Below the pieces are notes generated by a model, which was not told where the DNA came from, searched no databases, and was given only the letters and a program-made list of their open reading frames with translations. Of a DNA stretch of 64,000 bases, positions 47,936 through 62,695 are shown piece after piece. This stretch comes from Rubrivivax gelatinosus (lineage in GTDB: Bacteria; Pseudomonadota; Gammaproteobacteria; Burkholderiales; Burkholderiaceae_C), in assembly GCF_004340905.1 (NCBI RefSeq), contig NZ_SLXD01000007.1, positions 207,816-271,815 on the forward strand, read 5' to 3'. The translations under genes and the position numbers were made by a program. How positions within the stretch are numbered: the first letter of the stretch is position 1; every line of letters begins with the position of its first letter.

Positions 47936-48601
47936 TCAGCCCCGGCGTGCGGCGTGTTCGCAGGCCGGGTCGTCGCAGAGCTCGCAGCGCCAGGGGCGGT
48001 CGGCGGCGTCGCGGCCGGCCAGGCGCGTGAACAGGCCGCGGCGCGGCGCGGCGCGCCCGCGCAGCGCCGGCGCGATGGCGTCGAGCGCGTTCTCCAGCCG
48101 CTCGTCGCCGTCGCCGCAGACCAGCGCCCAGCCGATGGCGTGGGCCGCAAGCAGCTCGCGCAGCGCGGTGTCGACCGGCCCGCGCACCTGCGGCCCGTCG
48201 CGTTGCAGGCCGTCGGCCACCCAGGGCAGGTCCAGCGCCGTCAGCAGCGTCACGGCGCAGCGCCCGCGCTGCCAGGCGCAGGCCTCGGCGTCGAGCGAAT
48301 CGTCTTCGAACAGCAGCCGGCTGTAGACCGCGGTCATCAGCGGCGTGGTGTCGGCGACGACGACGTCGGCGCCGGCCGCGGCGGCCTCGATCGTGTCGCG
48401 CTGGGCGCGTGCGATCGCGGCCTGCTCGTCGGCGCGCGGCGTGCGGCCCCGGGTCTCGCACCAGGCGCGCAGATGCTCGGGCACCCAGGTGCACACGAGT
48501 CCGGTCTCGGCCTCGATGCGGGCGGCCAGCGCCTTGGCGAGCGCGGTCTTGCCGGTGCTCTCGGCGCCGACGATGGCGACGACCAGCGCCTCAGCGGCCA
48601 C
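47936..48601 (-). CDS. NadR-like ribosylnicotinamide kinase-type ATPase with Cys-rich tail
   Basis: A 221-residue P-loop protein resembling the kinase domain of NadR (AAA_28). Walker A is GAESTGKTALAKALA (about residues 12-26); ADTTPLMTAVYSRLLF resembles the NadR substrate region. The nucleotidyltransferase and DNA-binding domains of E. coli NadR are missing. The adjacent PnuC supports phosphorylation of imported nicotinamide riboside to NMN. The C-terminus has CELCDDPACEH, a possible metal-binding knuckle. The GTG at 48601 overlaps pnuC by 11 bases; an ATG at 48631 is an alternative. Confidence 0.8.
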   Translation of the reverse strand: MAAEALVVAIVGAESTGKTALAKALAARIEAETGLVCTWVPEHLRAWCETRGRTPRADEQAAIARAQRDTIEAAAAGADVVVADTTPLMTAVYSRLLFEDDSLDAEACAWQRGRCAVTLLTALDLPWVADGLQRDGPQVRGPVDTALRELLAAHAIGWALVCGDGDERLENALDAIAPALRGRAAPRRGLFTRLAGRDAADRPWRCELCDDPACEHAARRG

Positions 48602-49232
48602 GGTGTTCCCGCGCCAGCTGGGTCCAGGCACGCCAGCCGAAGGCGGCCATCAGCGCGAACACCGCGTACAGCAGCACGGTGAGCCACAGCCCCTTGACGG
48701 CGAACAGCACGACGCTGACCAGGTTCACCGCGATCCACACCGGCCAGTTCTCGACCAGCTTGCGCCCCAGCAGCAGCTGCCCGGCGACGCTGCCGACCGT
48801 AGGCAGTGCGTCCAGCCAGGGCACGTCGCTGTCGGTGGCGTGGTCCAGCAGCAGCGCCAGCGCCGGCCAGGCCAGTGCGGTGGCCAGCAGCGCCTGGCGG
48901 CGTGTCGCCGGGGCCAGACGGTGCACGACCAGCGGCTGGCCGTCGTCGCCACGCCCGCGCAGCCATTGCCACCAGCCCCAGAACGCGACGGCGACGAAGA
49001 AGAACTGCAGCGAAGCCTCGCCGTAGAGCCGGCTGTCGGCAAACAGCAGCGCGTACAGCAGCGAGCTGGCGATGGCCAGCGGCCAGGCCAGCGGGTTCAC
49101 GCGCAGGTTGCACAGCACCATCCAGACGCCCAGCGCGAAGGCCACGACCTCCAGCCAGGTCACCGGGCTGCCCAGCAGCGTGAAGGCCACGCGCAGCAGC
49201 GGCTGCGCGGGCGCGAGGACCGCTTCGATCAC
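48591..49232 (-). CDS. pnuC: nicotinamide riboside transporter PnuC
   Basis: A 213-residue membrane protein of the PnuC family with about seven segments. Typical features are LRVNPLAWPLAIASSLLYALLF, the FWGWWQWLRG tryptophan motif, and NLVSVVLFAVKGLWLTVLLY in the last third, known to shape the nicotinamide riboside site. Uptake is driven by trapping as NMN, so the overlapping NadR-like kinase gene is a logical partner. Thiamine-specific relatives (PnuT) exist, but no TPP riboswitch or thiamine gene is seen here. Confidence 0.88.
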   Translation of the reverse strand: MIEAVLAPAQPLLRVAFTLLGSPVTWLEVVAFALGVWMVLCNLRVNPLAWPLAIASSLLYALLFADSRLYGEASLQFFFVAVAFWGWWQWLRGRGDDGQPLVVHRLAPATRRQALLATALAWPALALLLDHATDSDVPWLDALPTVGSVAGQLLLGRKLVENWPVWIAVNLVSVVLFAVKGLWLTVLLYAVFALMAAFGWRAWTQLAREHRGR

Positions 49233-49245
49233 GTCGGGGACCGTC

Positions 49246-49524
49246 TCAGCGCCGGGGCGGCGCCACCTGCACCAGGATCTCGTCGGGCTTGACCATGCCG
49301 AGTTCGGCTCGCGCCTTCTCCTCGACCATCTCCAGCCCTTCCTTCAGGTCGCTGACCTCGGCTTCCAGGCGCGCGTTGCGCTCGCGCGCCTGGTCGTTGG
49401 CCGCCTGCTGGGCGGCCAGCTGGGTGCGCAGGCCCATCGTGTAGGGAACGCTCGAGCGGCCGAACCAGAGGTCGGCCTGCACGGCGGCGAGCAGTCCCGC
49501 CAGCACGAAGCTGAGCCAGCGCAA
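49246..49524 (-). CDS. ftsB: cell division protein FtsB
   Basis: A 92-residue bitopic protein. One membrane segment (about residues 3-19) is followed by a periplasmic coiled coil (about 32-72, LRTQLAAQQAANDQARERN and LEAEVSDLKEGLEMVEE) and EKARAELGMVKPDE, the conserved end. FtsB joins FtsQ and FtsL at the septum. It lies four bases after eno, the standard betaproteobacterial order. Confidence 0.94.
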   Translation of the reverse strand: MRWLSFVLAGLLAAVQADLWFGRSSVPYTMGLRTQLAAQQAANDQARERNARLEAEVSDLKEGLEMVEEKARAELGMVKPDEILVQVAPPRR

Positions 49525-49528
49525 GGGC

Positions 49529-54172
<4,644 letters not shown>

Positions 54173-54211
54173 TCATCACTGTCCGCACGGGGTGTGCGGC
54201 TGGAGGCCGTC

Positions 54212-56071
54212 TTGTTCGTCACCATCTTCGACCGCCGTTGCATCGTCGCGGTCGCGTGTTCCGTTGTCGCCGCCACCGCGGCGGCGCAATCCTCCGAAAC
54301 CATCGTCATCACCGGCGCGCGCGAGCCGATGTCCGTCTCGCGCCTGGCCGCCGACGTCGTCGTGATCGACGGCGATACGCTGCGTGCCTCGGGCGCCACT
54401 TCGCTGGCCGACCTGCTGCGCGAGCAGGCCGGCGTGCAGCTCTCGCGCAACGGCGGCCCCGGCGGCGCCACCTCGGTGATGATCCGCGGCGCCTCGGGCA
54501 GCCAGACCGTCGTGCTCGTCGACGGCGTGCGCATCGGCTCGGCGACGCTGGCCGACCCGTCGGTGCAGGCGCTGCCGCTGGCGCAGATCGAGCGCATCGA
54601 GGTCCTGCGCGGCCCGGGCTCGAGCCTCTACGGCGCCGACGCCGTCGGCGGCGTCGTCAACATCGTCACCCGCCGCGCCGACGCCGGCGTGCGTTTCGAC
54701 GCTGCCGTGGCGTTCGGCAGCCGCGGCGGGCGCGAGCTGTCCGCCGGCGCCAGCGCGACGCTGGGCGCCTGGGACATCGCCGCATCGCTGGCGCAGGACC
54801 ATGCCGACGGCGACAGCGCGCTGCGCCCCGGTGACCCTTACGCCAACTACAACGCCGACGACGACGGCTACACGCGCGACAGCGGCCAGTTGCGCATCGG
54901 CTTCGCGCCGGCGCCTGGGCACCGCATCGGCCTGTCGCTGCTGCGCAGCCGGCTGGAAACCCAGATCGACAGCACCGAGTACGCGCCGCCGACCTACGCT
55001 CCGGACAACACGCCGGACTTCCGCGACGAACTCGACGTCGACGCCACCGCGCTCGAATGGCGCGGCACGCTGGGCGCGGGCCTGGTGGCGACGATGCGGG
55101 TGGACCGCAGCGTCGACGATTCGCGCACCGGCAAGGCGGTCGTCAACCGCTTCCGCACGACGCGCGACCACGCGCTCGCCCAGCTCGCCTGGGAGACCGG
55201 CGTCGTCGGCCAGTTCGTCGCCGCCGTCGAACGCCTGGAAGAAGACGCGAAGACCGACAGCTACCGGGGCGACCGCGACACCGACGTCGCCGTGCTCGCC
55301 TGGACCGGCACCTCCGGCCGCTTCGCCTGGCAGGCCGACCTGCGCCGCGACGACAGTTCCGACTACGGCGCCGAGACCACCGGCCGCCTGGGCGCCAGCT
55401 TCGCGCTGACCCCGGCCTGGCGTCTGCGTGCGCTGGCCGGCAACAGCTTCCGCGCGCCCTCGTTCAACGACCTGCTGTATCCGGGCTACGGCAGCCCGGA
55501 CATCAAGCCCGAGCGCGGCCGCAGCTTCGAGGCCGGTGTCGAGTGGGCCGCCGACGGCGACCGCGCCGGCCTGACGGTCTACCGCAACAAGGTCAAGAAC
55601 CTGATCGGCTACCAGCCCGACCGCGACTTCTGCCCCGACGACCCGGCCTACGACTACGGCTGCGCCGGCAACGTCTCGCGCGCCCGTCTGCAGGGCGCGA
55701 CGCTGTCGGGCGCCAAGGCGCTGGGCGACTGGTCGCTGCGCGCCCAGGTCGATTTCCTCGATGCCAAGAACGAGGACACCGGCGCGCGCCTGGCACGCCG
55801 CGCGGCGCACCAGGAGACGCTGGGCGCCGACTGGCGCCGCGGCGACTGGAGCGCCGGCGCGAGCCTGCTGCGTGTCGGCGCGCGCCCCGACAGCCGCGAA
55901 CTCGGCGCCGAGACCACGCTCGACCTGAAGGCCGGCTGGCGTTTCGCCAAGGGCTGGACGCTGGAGAGCCGGCTGCTGAACGCGACCGACGAGGACCTCG
56001 AGCCCGCGGCCTACTACCGTGGCGCGGGACGCGAGTTCTGGCTCGGCCTGCGTTACGAAGGCGGCGTCTGA
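54212..56071 (+). CDS. btuB: TonB-dependent vitamin B12 receptor BtuB
   Basis: A 619-residue outer-membrane receptor. A signal peptide (about 1-24) is followed by ETIVITGAREP, a TonB box, the plug domain (about 40-150; VMIRGASGSQTVVLVDGVRIG and RIEVLRGPGSSLYGADAVGGVVN) and a 22-strand barrel ending WLGLRYEGGV. The TTG at 54212 is chosen because TGGAGG (54201-54206) lies at the right distance and the signal peptide follows at once; a GTG at 54194 is also open. Receptor identity is set by the cobalamin riboswitch and the cob/btu genes downstream. Confidence 0.93.
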   Translation: MFVTIFDRRCIVAVACSVVAATAAAQSSETIVITGAREPMSVSRLAADVVVIDGDTLRASGATSLADLLREQAGVQLSRNGGPGGATSVMIRGASGSQTVVLVDGVRIGSATLADPSVQALPLAQIERIEVLRGPGSSLYGADAVGGVVNIVTRRADAGVRFDAAVAFGSRGGRELSAGASATLGAWDIAASLAQDHADGDSALRPGDPYANYNADDDGYTRDSGQLRIGFAPAPGHRIGLSLLRSRLETQIDSTEYAPPTYAPDNTPDFRDELDVDATALEWRGTLGAGLVATMRVDRSVDDSRTGKAVVNRFRTTRDHALAQLAWETGVVGQFVAAVERLEEDAKTDSYRGDRDTDVAVLAWTGTSGRFAWQADLRRDDSSDYGAETTGRLGASFALTPAWRLRALAGNSFRAPSFNDLLYPGYGSPDIKPERGRSFEAGVEWAADGDRAGLTVYRNKVKNLIGYQPDRDFCPDDPAYDYGCAGNVSRARLQGATLSGAKALGDWSLRAQVDFLDAKNEDTGARLARRAAHQETLGADWRRGDWSAGASLLRVGARPDSRELGAETTLDLKAGWRFAKGWTLESRLLNATDEDLEPAAYYRGAGREFWLGLRYEGGV

Positions 56072-56093
56072 CGCCGCACGAAAGAGGCGAACG

Positions 56094-56642
56094 ATGCACG
56101 AGCTGATCCTCGGTGGCGCCAAGAGCGGCAAGTCGCGTTGCGCCGAGATGCGCGCCGCGCACTGGCTCGCGCTGCCGGGGCACGGCGCCGTGCTCGTCGC
56201 CACCGCCCTGGCCGGCGACGACGAGATGCGCGCGCGCATCGAGCGTCACCGCGCCGACCGTGCCGCCCGCGTGCCGGGGCTGGCCACGCGCGAGGAGCCG
56301 CGTGCGCTGGCCGCGGCGCTGCGCGAGGAGTCCGTGCCCGGGCGCATGGTCGTCGTCGACTGCCTGACGCTGTGGCTCACCGGCCTGCTGATGCCGCTGG
56401 ACGGCGCGCCGGTCGGCGATCCCGCCAGCGAGGTCGACGCGCTGCTGGCGGCGCTGAAGGCGGCGCGTGGCCCGGTCGTTCTGGTGTCCAACGAGATCGG
56501 CCTGGGCGTGATGCCGATGACGCGCGAGGCGCGGCGTTTCGTCGACGAACTCGGCCGGCTGCACCAGCGCGTGGGTGCCGAGTGCGCGCGCGTGACGATG
56601 ATGGTGGCGGGGCTGGAACTGCCGCTGAAGGGGCCGCGATGA
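56094..56642 (+). CDS. cobU: adenosylcobinamide kinase / guanylyltransferase
   Basis: A 182-residue bifunctional enzyme that phosphorylates adenosylcobinamide and adds GMP, the first step of nucleotide-loop assembly. The P-loop is ILGGAKSGKSRCAE (residues 5-18); the guanylylated His is likely in RIERHRADR (about 51). VVVDCLTLWLTGLL and SNEIGLGVMP are conserved. Its stop overlaps the btuF start by four bases. Confidence 0.95.
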   Translation: MHELILGGAKSGKSRCAEMRAAHWLALPGHGAVLVATALAGDDEMRARIERHRADRAARVPGLATREEPRALAAALREESVPGRMVVVDCLTLWLTGLLMPLDGAPVGDPASEVDALLAALKAARGPVVLVSNEIGLGVMPMTREARRFVDELGRLHQRVGAECARVTMMVAGLELPLKGPR

Positions 56643-57502
56643 CCGTGCTGCGCTGCCTGGTGGTGCTGCTCGCGCTGTGCGCGGGCGCCGCGACCGCCGC
56701 CGAGCCGGTTCGCGACGACCGGGGTGTGGCCTGGTCCGGGCCGCCGCCGCAGCGCATCGTCAGCCTGCTGCCCTCGCTGACCGAGACCGTCTGCGCGCTC
56801 GGGGCCTGCGAGCGCCTGGTCGGTGTCGACCGCTATTCCGACTGGCCGGTGCAGGTGAAGACGCTGCCGCGGCTGGGCGGGCTGGACGACGTCAGCGTCG
56901 AGCGTGTCGTGGCGCTGCGGCCCGACGTCGTGCTCGCCGCGCGTTCGGCCCGGGTCGCCGAGCGTTTCGAGGCGCTGGGCCTCAAGGTGCTGGTCTTCGA
57001 CTCGGACAACCATGCCCAGGTGCGGCACTCGACCGAGGCCCTGGCGCGCGTGCTCGGCCAGCCGCAGCGTGCGGCGCAGCTCTGGGCCGCGATCCACCGC
57101 GACGAGGCGGCGGCCGCAGCACGCATCCCGCCGCGGCTGCGCGGGCGCAGCGTCTATTTCGAGGTCGACTCGACGCCTTACGCCGCCGGCACCGGCTCGT
57201 TCATCGGCGAGACGCTGCAGCGCCTGGGGCTGCGCAACGTCGTGCCCGCCGAGTACGGCGCCTTTCCGCGCCTGAACCCCGAGTTCCTCGTGCGCCGCTC
57301 GCCCGATCTCGTGATGGCGGCGGATCGTGAACTCGCGACGATGGCCGAGCGCCCGGGCTGGCACACGCTGCGGGCGCTGAAGGACGGCCAGGCCTGCGGC
57401 TTCGAGCCCGAGCGTTACCTGCTGCTGATCCGTCCCGGCCCGCGCATGGGCGAGGCCGCGCTCGCGATTGCCGACTGCCTGGCGGGCCTGCCCGAGCGAT
57501 GA
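56639..57502 (+). CDS. btuF: periplasmic cobalamin-binding protein BtuF-like
   Basis: A 287-residue class III binding protein with a signal peptide (about 1-21, ending TAAEP) and no lipobox, so soluble in the periplasm. The opening RIVSLLPSLTETVCALGACERLVGVDRYSDWP is shared by BtuF and other corrinoid binders. It delivers cobalamin to the BtuCD transporter encoded next. Overlaps by ATGA both with cobU before and btuC after. Confidence 0.9.
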   Translation: MTVLRCLVVLLALCAGAATAAEPVRDDRGVAWSGPPPQRIVSLLPSLTETVCALGACERLVGVDRYSDWPVQVKTLPRLGGLDDVSVERVVALRPDVVLAARSARVAERFEALGLKVLVFDSDNHAQVRHSTEALARVLGQPQRAAQLWAAIHRDEAAAAARIPPRLRGRSVYFEVDSTPYAAGTGSFIGETLQRLGLRNVVPAEYGAFPRLNPEFLVRRSPDLVMAADRELATMAERPGWHTLRALKDGQACGFEPERYLLLIRPGPRMGEAALAIADCLAGLPER

Positions 57503-58520
57503 ACGCCGCGCTCGCCCTGGACCTCTCGCGCCGTCGCCGCCTGGTGATGGGGCTGGCCTTCGCCGCGCTGGCGCTGTCGCTGATCGGCCTGGGCGTCGGC
57601 AGCGAAGGCTGGAGCTGGCACTGGAGCGACGCCGACTCGGCCGTGCCGATGGAGCTGATCGTCGGCCAGATCCGCGCCCCGCGCACGCTGGGCGCGCTGC
57701 TCGTCGGCGCGCTGCTCGGGCTGGCCGGCGCGATCGCGCAAGGCCTGTTCCGCAACCCGCTGGCCGACCCCTATCTGCTGGGCACCGGCTCGGGCGCGTC
57801 GCTCGCCGTCGTGCTGGTGCTGGCGGCCAGCGCCGCCGGCGGGCACGCGCTGGCGCTGGGCAACGTCGAATGGCTGGCGCGCGTGGGCCTGGTCGTGGCC
57901 GCGTTCTTCGGCGCGCTGGGCGGCGTGTCGCTGACGCTGGTGCTGGCGCGCGGCGCGCAGGAGCCGCTGCGGCTGCTGCTGTCGGGTGTCGTCGTCGGCG
58001 TCGTGCTCGGCGCCGGCAGCGACCTGGTCACGACCTGGTCGCCCGACGCGTTGCGCGGCAAACAGAGTTTCATGCTCGGCTCGACCGGCTTCCTCGGCTG
58101 GCAGAGCGTGGCGCTGCTGGCCGCCGGCCTGGCGCTGGCCCTGCCGCCGGCCTGGCGCCTGGCGCGTGCGCTCGACGCGCTCGGCCTGGGTGAGGAGAGC
58201 GCCGCCAGCCTGGGCCTGGCGCTGCCGCGGCTGCGGCTGCTGCTGGTCGTGCTGCTGGCGCTGTGCACCGCGCTGGCGGTGTCGCAGGCCGGGCTGGTCG
58301 GGTTTGTCGGCCTCGTGTCGCCGCACCTGGTGCGGCGGTTCGCGCCGGCGCCGCAGCGTTTCATGCTGCCGGCCAGCGCGGCGGCCGGCGGCGTGCTGAT
58401 GCTCGGTGCCGACATCCTCGCGCGCGGGCTGATCGCTCCGCAGGAACTGCCGGTCGGCGTGCTCACCGCGGTGCTCGGCGGCGGCTACCTGCTGTGGCTG
58501 CTGCACAAGCGGGGCGTGCG

Positions 58521-58524
<4 letters not shown>
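57499..58524 (+). CDS. btuC: cobalamin ABC permease BtuC-like
   Basis: A 341-residue FecCD-type permease with about ten membrane segments. The family motifs RAPRTLGALLVGALLGLAGA and GLFRNPLADPYLLGTGSGA (about residues 57-95), and GLVGFVGLVSPHLVRRF (about 265-281), are clear. FecCD proteins also carry haem and siderophores; the B12 operon fixes the call. Both ends overlap neighbours by four bases. Confidence 0.92.
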
Positions 58525-59289
<765 letters not shown>

Positions 59290-59306
<17 letters not shown>

Positions 59307-60762
59307 GGCGCTGATCGTCTGGGGCACGACGAGCGGCGCCGGCAAGAGTTGGCTGGCCACCGCCTTGTGCCGCTGGGCCGCGCGCCGCGGCGTCGACGTG
59401 GCGCCGTTCAAGGCGCAGAACATGAGCAACAACGCGCGTGTCGTGCCGGCGCTGGACGGCGGCTGGGGCGAGATCGGCGCGGCGCAGTACTTCCAGGCGC
59501 TGGCCTCGGGGCTGGCGCCGACCGTCGAGCACAACCCGGTGCTGCTCAAGCCCGAGCGCGACACGGCCAGCCAGGTGCTGCTGCACGGACGCGTCGAGCC
59601 GGGGCTGTCGCGCGCCGGCTGGCGCGAGCGCAGCGAACTGCTCGCCGCGGCCGCACGCGACAGCCTGGAGCGGCTGCAGCGCCGCCACGAGCTGCTGATC
59701 ATCGAAGGCGCGGGCTCTCCGGCCGAGATCAACCTCGCGCCGCACGACTACGTCAACCTGCAGACCGCACGCTGGGCCGAGGCGCGTGCGCTGCTGGTCA
59801 CCGACATCGACCGCGGCGGCGCCTTCGCGCACCTGTTCGGCACCTGGGCGCTGCTGCCCGAGGACCTGAAGCCGCAGCTCGCCGGCTTCGTGCTCAACCG
59901 CTTCCGCGGCGACGCGTCGCTGCTGGCGCCGGCGCCGCAGCAGCTCGAGCAGCGCACCGGCGTGCCGACGCTGGCCGTGGTGCCGATGTGGCGCGACCAC
60001 GGCCTGCCCGAGGAGGACGGCATGCTCTGCGAAGCGCCGATCGGTCGCGGCGCGGCGCGCCGGCGCATCGCCATCGTCGCCTACCCGCACATCAGCAACC
60101 TCGACGAGTTCCAGCCGCTGTCGCGCATCGACGGTCTGCGCCTGACGTGGGCGCGCGACGCCGCGGCGCTGGAAGGCGTGGACTGCATCATCCTTCCCGG
60201 CTCCAAGCAGGTCAGCGGCGACCTGGCCTGGCTGCGCGAGCGAGGCCTGGACACCGCCATCACCCGCCACGCCGCCGCCGGCGGCCCGGTGCTGGGCGTG
60301 TGCGGCGGGCTGCAGATGCTGGGCCAGACGCTGGCCGACCCCGAAGGCCACGACGGCGACGTCGGCTTCTCCGCTCCGGGGCTGGGCCTGCTGCCGCTGG
60401 CCACCGGCTTCGTCGCCGACAAACACGTGCAGCCGGCGCGCGTGCGTTTCGGCGCTGCCGACGGGGCCTGGCACGCGCTGGCCGACGTCGAGGCCGCCGG
60501 CTACGAGATCCACTGCGGCCGCACGGTGGCCTTGTCCGACGCCGCACGGCCGGTCCTGCACGACCCCGCAGGACTGCCGATCGGCTGGCAGCGCGGCAAC
60601 GTGCTGGGCGTCTACGCCCACGGCCTGTTCGAGTCGCCGAACGTGCTGCGCGCGCTGTACGGCGACACCGTTCCGACGCTGCAAAGCGTGTTCGAAGGCC
60701 TGGCCGACCACGTCGAGGCGGCCTTCACGCCCGGCACGCTCGAAAGGCTGCTGCTGGACTGA
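59290..60762 (+). CDS. cobQ: cobyric acid synthase
   Basis: A 490-residue amidotransferase that amidates four carboxyls of adenosylcobyrinic a,c-diamide. The N-terminal ATPase has WGTTSGAGKSWLATALCR (about residues 11-28) and FKAQNMSNNARV; the C-terminal glutaminase has Cys in GVCGGLQMLGQ (about 338) and the catalytic His in VYAHGLFESP. The ATG at 59290 overlaps btuD. Presence of CobQ means cobyric acid can be made here from a,c-diamide, a step upstream of cobinamide salvage. Confidence 0.95.
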
Positions 60763-60891
60763 AACCGGCGGCGCCGTGGCCATGCAGGGCGGCCGGCGTC
60801 GTGTCCTCCTGTCCTGTGTCACGCCCGGCGGCGGCCCGTTGTCCGCCTGCCGGAGCTTCCATCGTCGTGCCGCCTCGGCGGCCTGTGCTTC

Positions 60892-61920
60892 ATGAACTTC
60901 TCCGTCCCCGACTTCCAAGACCCCCAACTCGCCGCGCGCGTGCAGCACCGGCTCGACCAGAAGACCAAGCCGCAGGGCTCGCTCGGCCGCATCGAGGCCA
61001 TCGCGCTGCAGATGGCGCTGGTGCAGGGCCGCGAGAACCCGCGCCTGGAGTCGCCGCAGCTGGTCATCTTCGCCGGTGACCACGGCATCGCCGCGCAGGG
61101 CGTGTCGGCCTTCCCGCAGGAAGTGACGGTGCAGATGGTGCACAACATGCTGGCCGGCGGCGCCGCGATCTCGGTGCTGGCGCGCCAGCACGGCCTGGCG
61201 CTGACGGTGCTGGACTGCGGCGTGAAGGAGGACTTCGCGCCCGCGCCCGGTCTCGTGGCTTCCAAGTGCTGCCATGGCAGCGCCGACAGCACCGTCGCCC
61301 CGGCGCTGACCGACGCCCAGTGCGAGGCCGCGATCGCCAACGGCGCGGCCTTCGTGCGTGACCTGCCGGGCAACGTGCTGCTGCTCGGCGAGATGGGCAT
61401 CGCCAACACCTCGCCGGCGGCGCTGCTGATGGCGCGTCTGACCGGGCTGGCCATCGAGCAGTGCGCCGGCCGCGGCACCGGCCTGGACCCGGCCGGCGTC
61501 GCCCACAAGCTGGCCGTGCTGCAGCGCGCGCTGGACCGCCATCCCGGCGCGACGACGCCGATGGCGGCGCTGGCCGCGCTCGGCGGCCCGGAGATCGCGA
61601 CCATGGTCGGCGCCGTGCTGCAGGCCGCCGCGCTGCGCCGCCTGGTCGTCGTCGACGGTTTCATCACCACCTCGGCGGTGGCGGTGGCCGCGGCGATCGA
61701 GCCGCGCGTGCTCGGCGCCTGCGTGTTCTCGCACGGCTCGGCCGAGAACGGCCACGGCCGCTGGCTGCAGCTGCTGGGCGCGCGCCCGCTCGTCGACCTG
61801 GGCCTGCGCCTGGGCGAAGGTTCGGGTGCCGCGCTGGCCTGGCCGCTGATCAAGTCGGCCGAGCTGATCCTGGCCGAGATGGCGAGCTTCGAGTCGGCGC
61901 AGGTCAGCAGTGCTGCATGA
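60892..61920 (+). CDS. cobT: nicotinate-nucleotide:DMB phosphoribosyltransferase
   Basis: A 342-residue enzyme that makes alpha-ribazole phosphate from nicotinate mononucleotide and dimethylbenzimidazole. Conserved stretches are LGRIEAIALQMA, IFAGDHGIAAQGVSAFPQEVT (in two parts about residues 58-78), MGIANTSPAA and GRGTGLD; the catalytic Glu is in GLRLGEGSGAAL (about 309). A 129-base gap before it has no riboswitch that I can see. Its end overlaps cobS. Confidence 0.96.
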   Translation: MNFSVPDFQDPQLAARVQHRLDQKTKPQGSLGRIEAIALQMALVQGRENPRLESPQLVIFAGDHGIAAQGVSAFPQEVTVQMVHNMLAGGAAISVLARQHGLALTVLDCGVKEDFAPAPGLVASKCCHGSADSTVAPALTDAQCEAAIANGAAFVRDLPGNVLLLGEMGIANTSPAALLMARLTGLAIEQCAGRGTGLDPAGVAHKLAVLQRALDRHPGATTPMAALAALGGPEIATMVGAVLQAAALRRLVVVDGFITTSAVAVAAAIEPRVLGACVFSHGSAENGHGRWLQLLGARPLVDLGLRLGEGSGAALAWPLIKSAELILAEMASFESAQVSSAA

Positions 61921-62695
61921 GCTGAGGCTGTTCTTCGTCGCGCTGCAGTTCATGACGCGCGTGCCGGTGCCGGCCTGGGTGGGCTGGCGGCCGGAGCTGA
62001 TGCATGCCAGCTCGCGCTACTACCCGGCCGTCGGCCTGGTGGTCGGCGGCTTCGGCGCGGCGGTGCTGTGGTTCGCCGCGCCGCTGTGGCCGGCGCCGGT
62101 GGCCGTCGGGCTGTCGATGGCGGCCACGGTCTGGATGACCGGCGCCTTCCACGAGGACGGCCTGGCCGACACCTTCGACGCGCTGGGCGGCGCGGTGAGC
62201 CGCGAGAAGGCGCTCACGATCATGAAGGACTCGCGCATCGGCAGCTACGGCGCCTGCGGTCTGGTGGCCGTGCTCGGCCTGAAGGCCGCGGCGCTGCACG
62301 GGCTGGCGACTCGCGACTTCCTCGCCACGCTGGCCATCCTGCCGCTGGCGCACGCCTGGTCGCGTGCGGTGCCGGTGCTGATGCTGCGCCTGCTCAGCTA
62401 TGCCGGCGACCTGGAGCACGCCAAGTCCAAGCCGCTGGCGCAAAAGGCGAGCGTGGGCACGCTGGCGGTCGTCGTCGGCTGGTGCGCCGCCGCCGGCGCC
62501 GCGGCGGTGCTGTGGCGGCTGGACCTGGCGCACACGACGGTGGCGGCGCTGGTCGTCGGCGCGGTGACGCTGTGGATGGCGCGCTGGCTGGCGCGCCGCC
62601 TGGGCGGCTACACCGGCGACACGCTGGGCGCGGCGCAGCAGTTCGCCGAGCTCGGCGTCTACCTCAGCTTCCTGGCGGGCATGCAGCATGGCTGA
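61910..62695 (+). CDS. cobS: cobalamin-5'-phosphate synthase
   Basis: A 261-residue membrane enzyme that joins adenosyl-GDP-cobinamide and alpha-ribazole phosphate. The opening LRLFFVALQFMTRVPVP (about residues 5-21) and the metal-binding TGAFHEDGLADTFDALGG (about 77-94) are diagnostic, followed by IMKDSRIGSYG. About six membrane segments. The GTG at 61910 overlaps the cobT stop by eleven bases and keeps the family N-terminus. Confidence 0.95.
   Translation: MLHELRLFFVALQFMTRVPVPAWVGWRPELMHASSRYYPAVGLVVGGFGAAVLWFAAPLWPAPVAVGLSMAATVWMTGAFHEDGLADTFDALGGAVSREKALTIMKDSRIGSYGACGLVAVLGLKAAALHGLATRDFLATLAILPLAHAWSRAVPVLMLRLLSYAGDLEHAKSKPLAQKASVGTLAVVVGWCAAAGAAAVLWRLDLAHTTVAALVVGAVTLWMARWLARRLGGYTGDTLGAAQQFAELGVYLSFLAGMQHG

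Noticed and set aside
54176..56239. A 687-codon minus-strand frame opposite btuB
   Set aside because: Val/Gln/Arg-rich antisense shadow; the plus strand has the TonB box, plug and barrel.
60763..60891. A second cobalamin riboswitch before cobT
   Set aside because: No B12 box or flanking conserved blocks were found in the 129-base gap.
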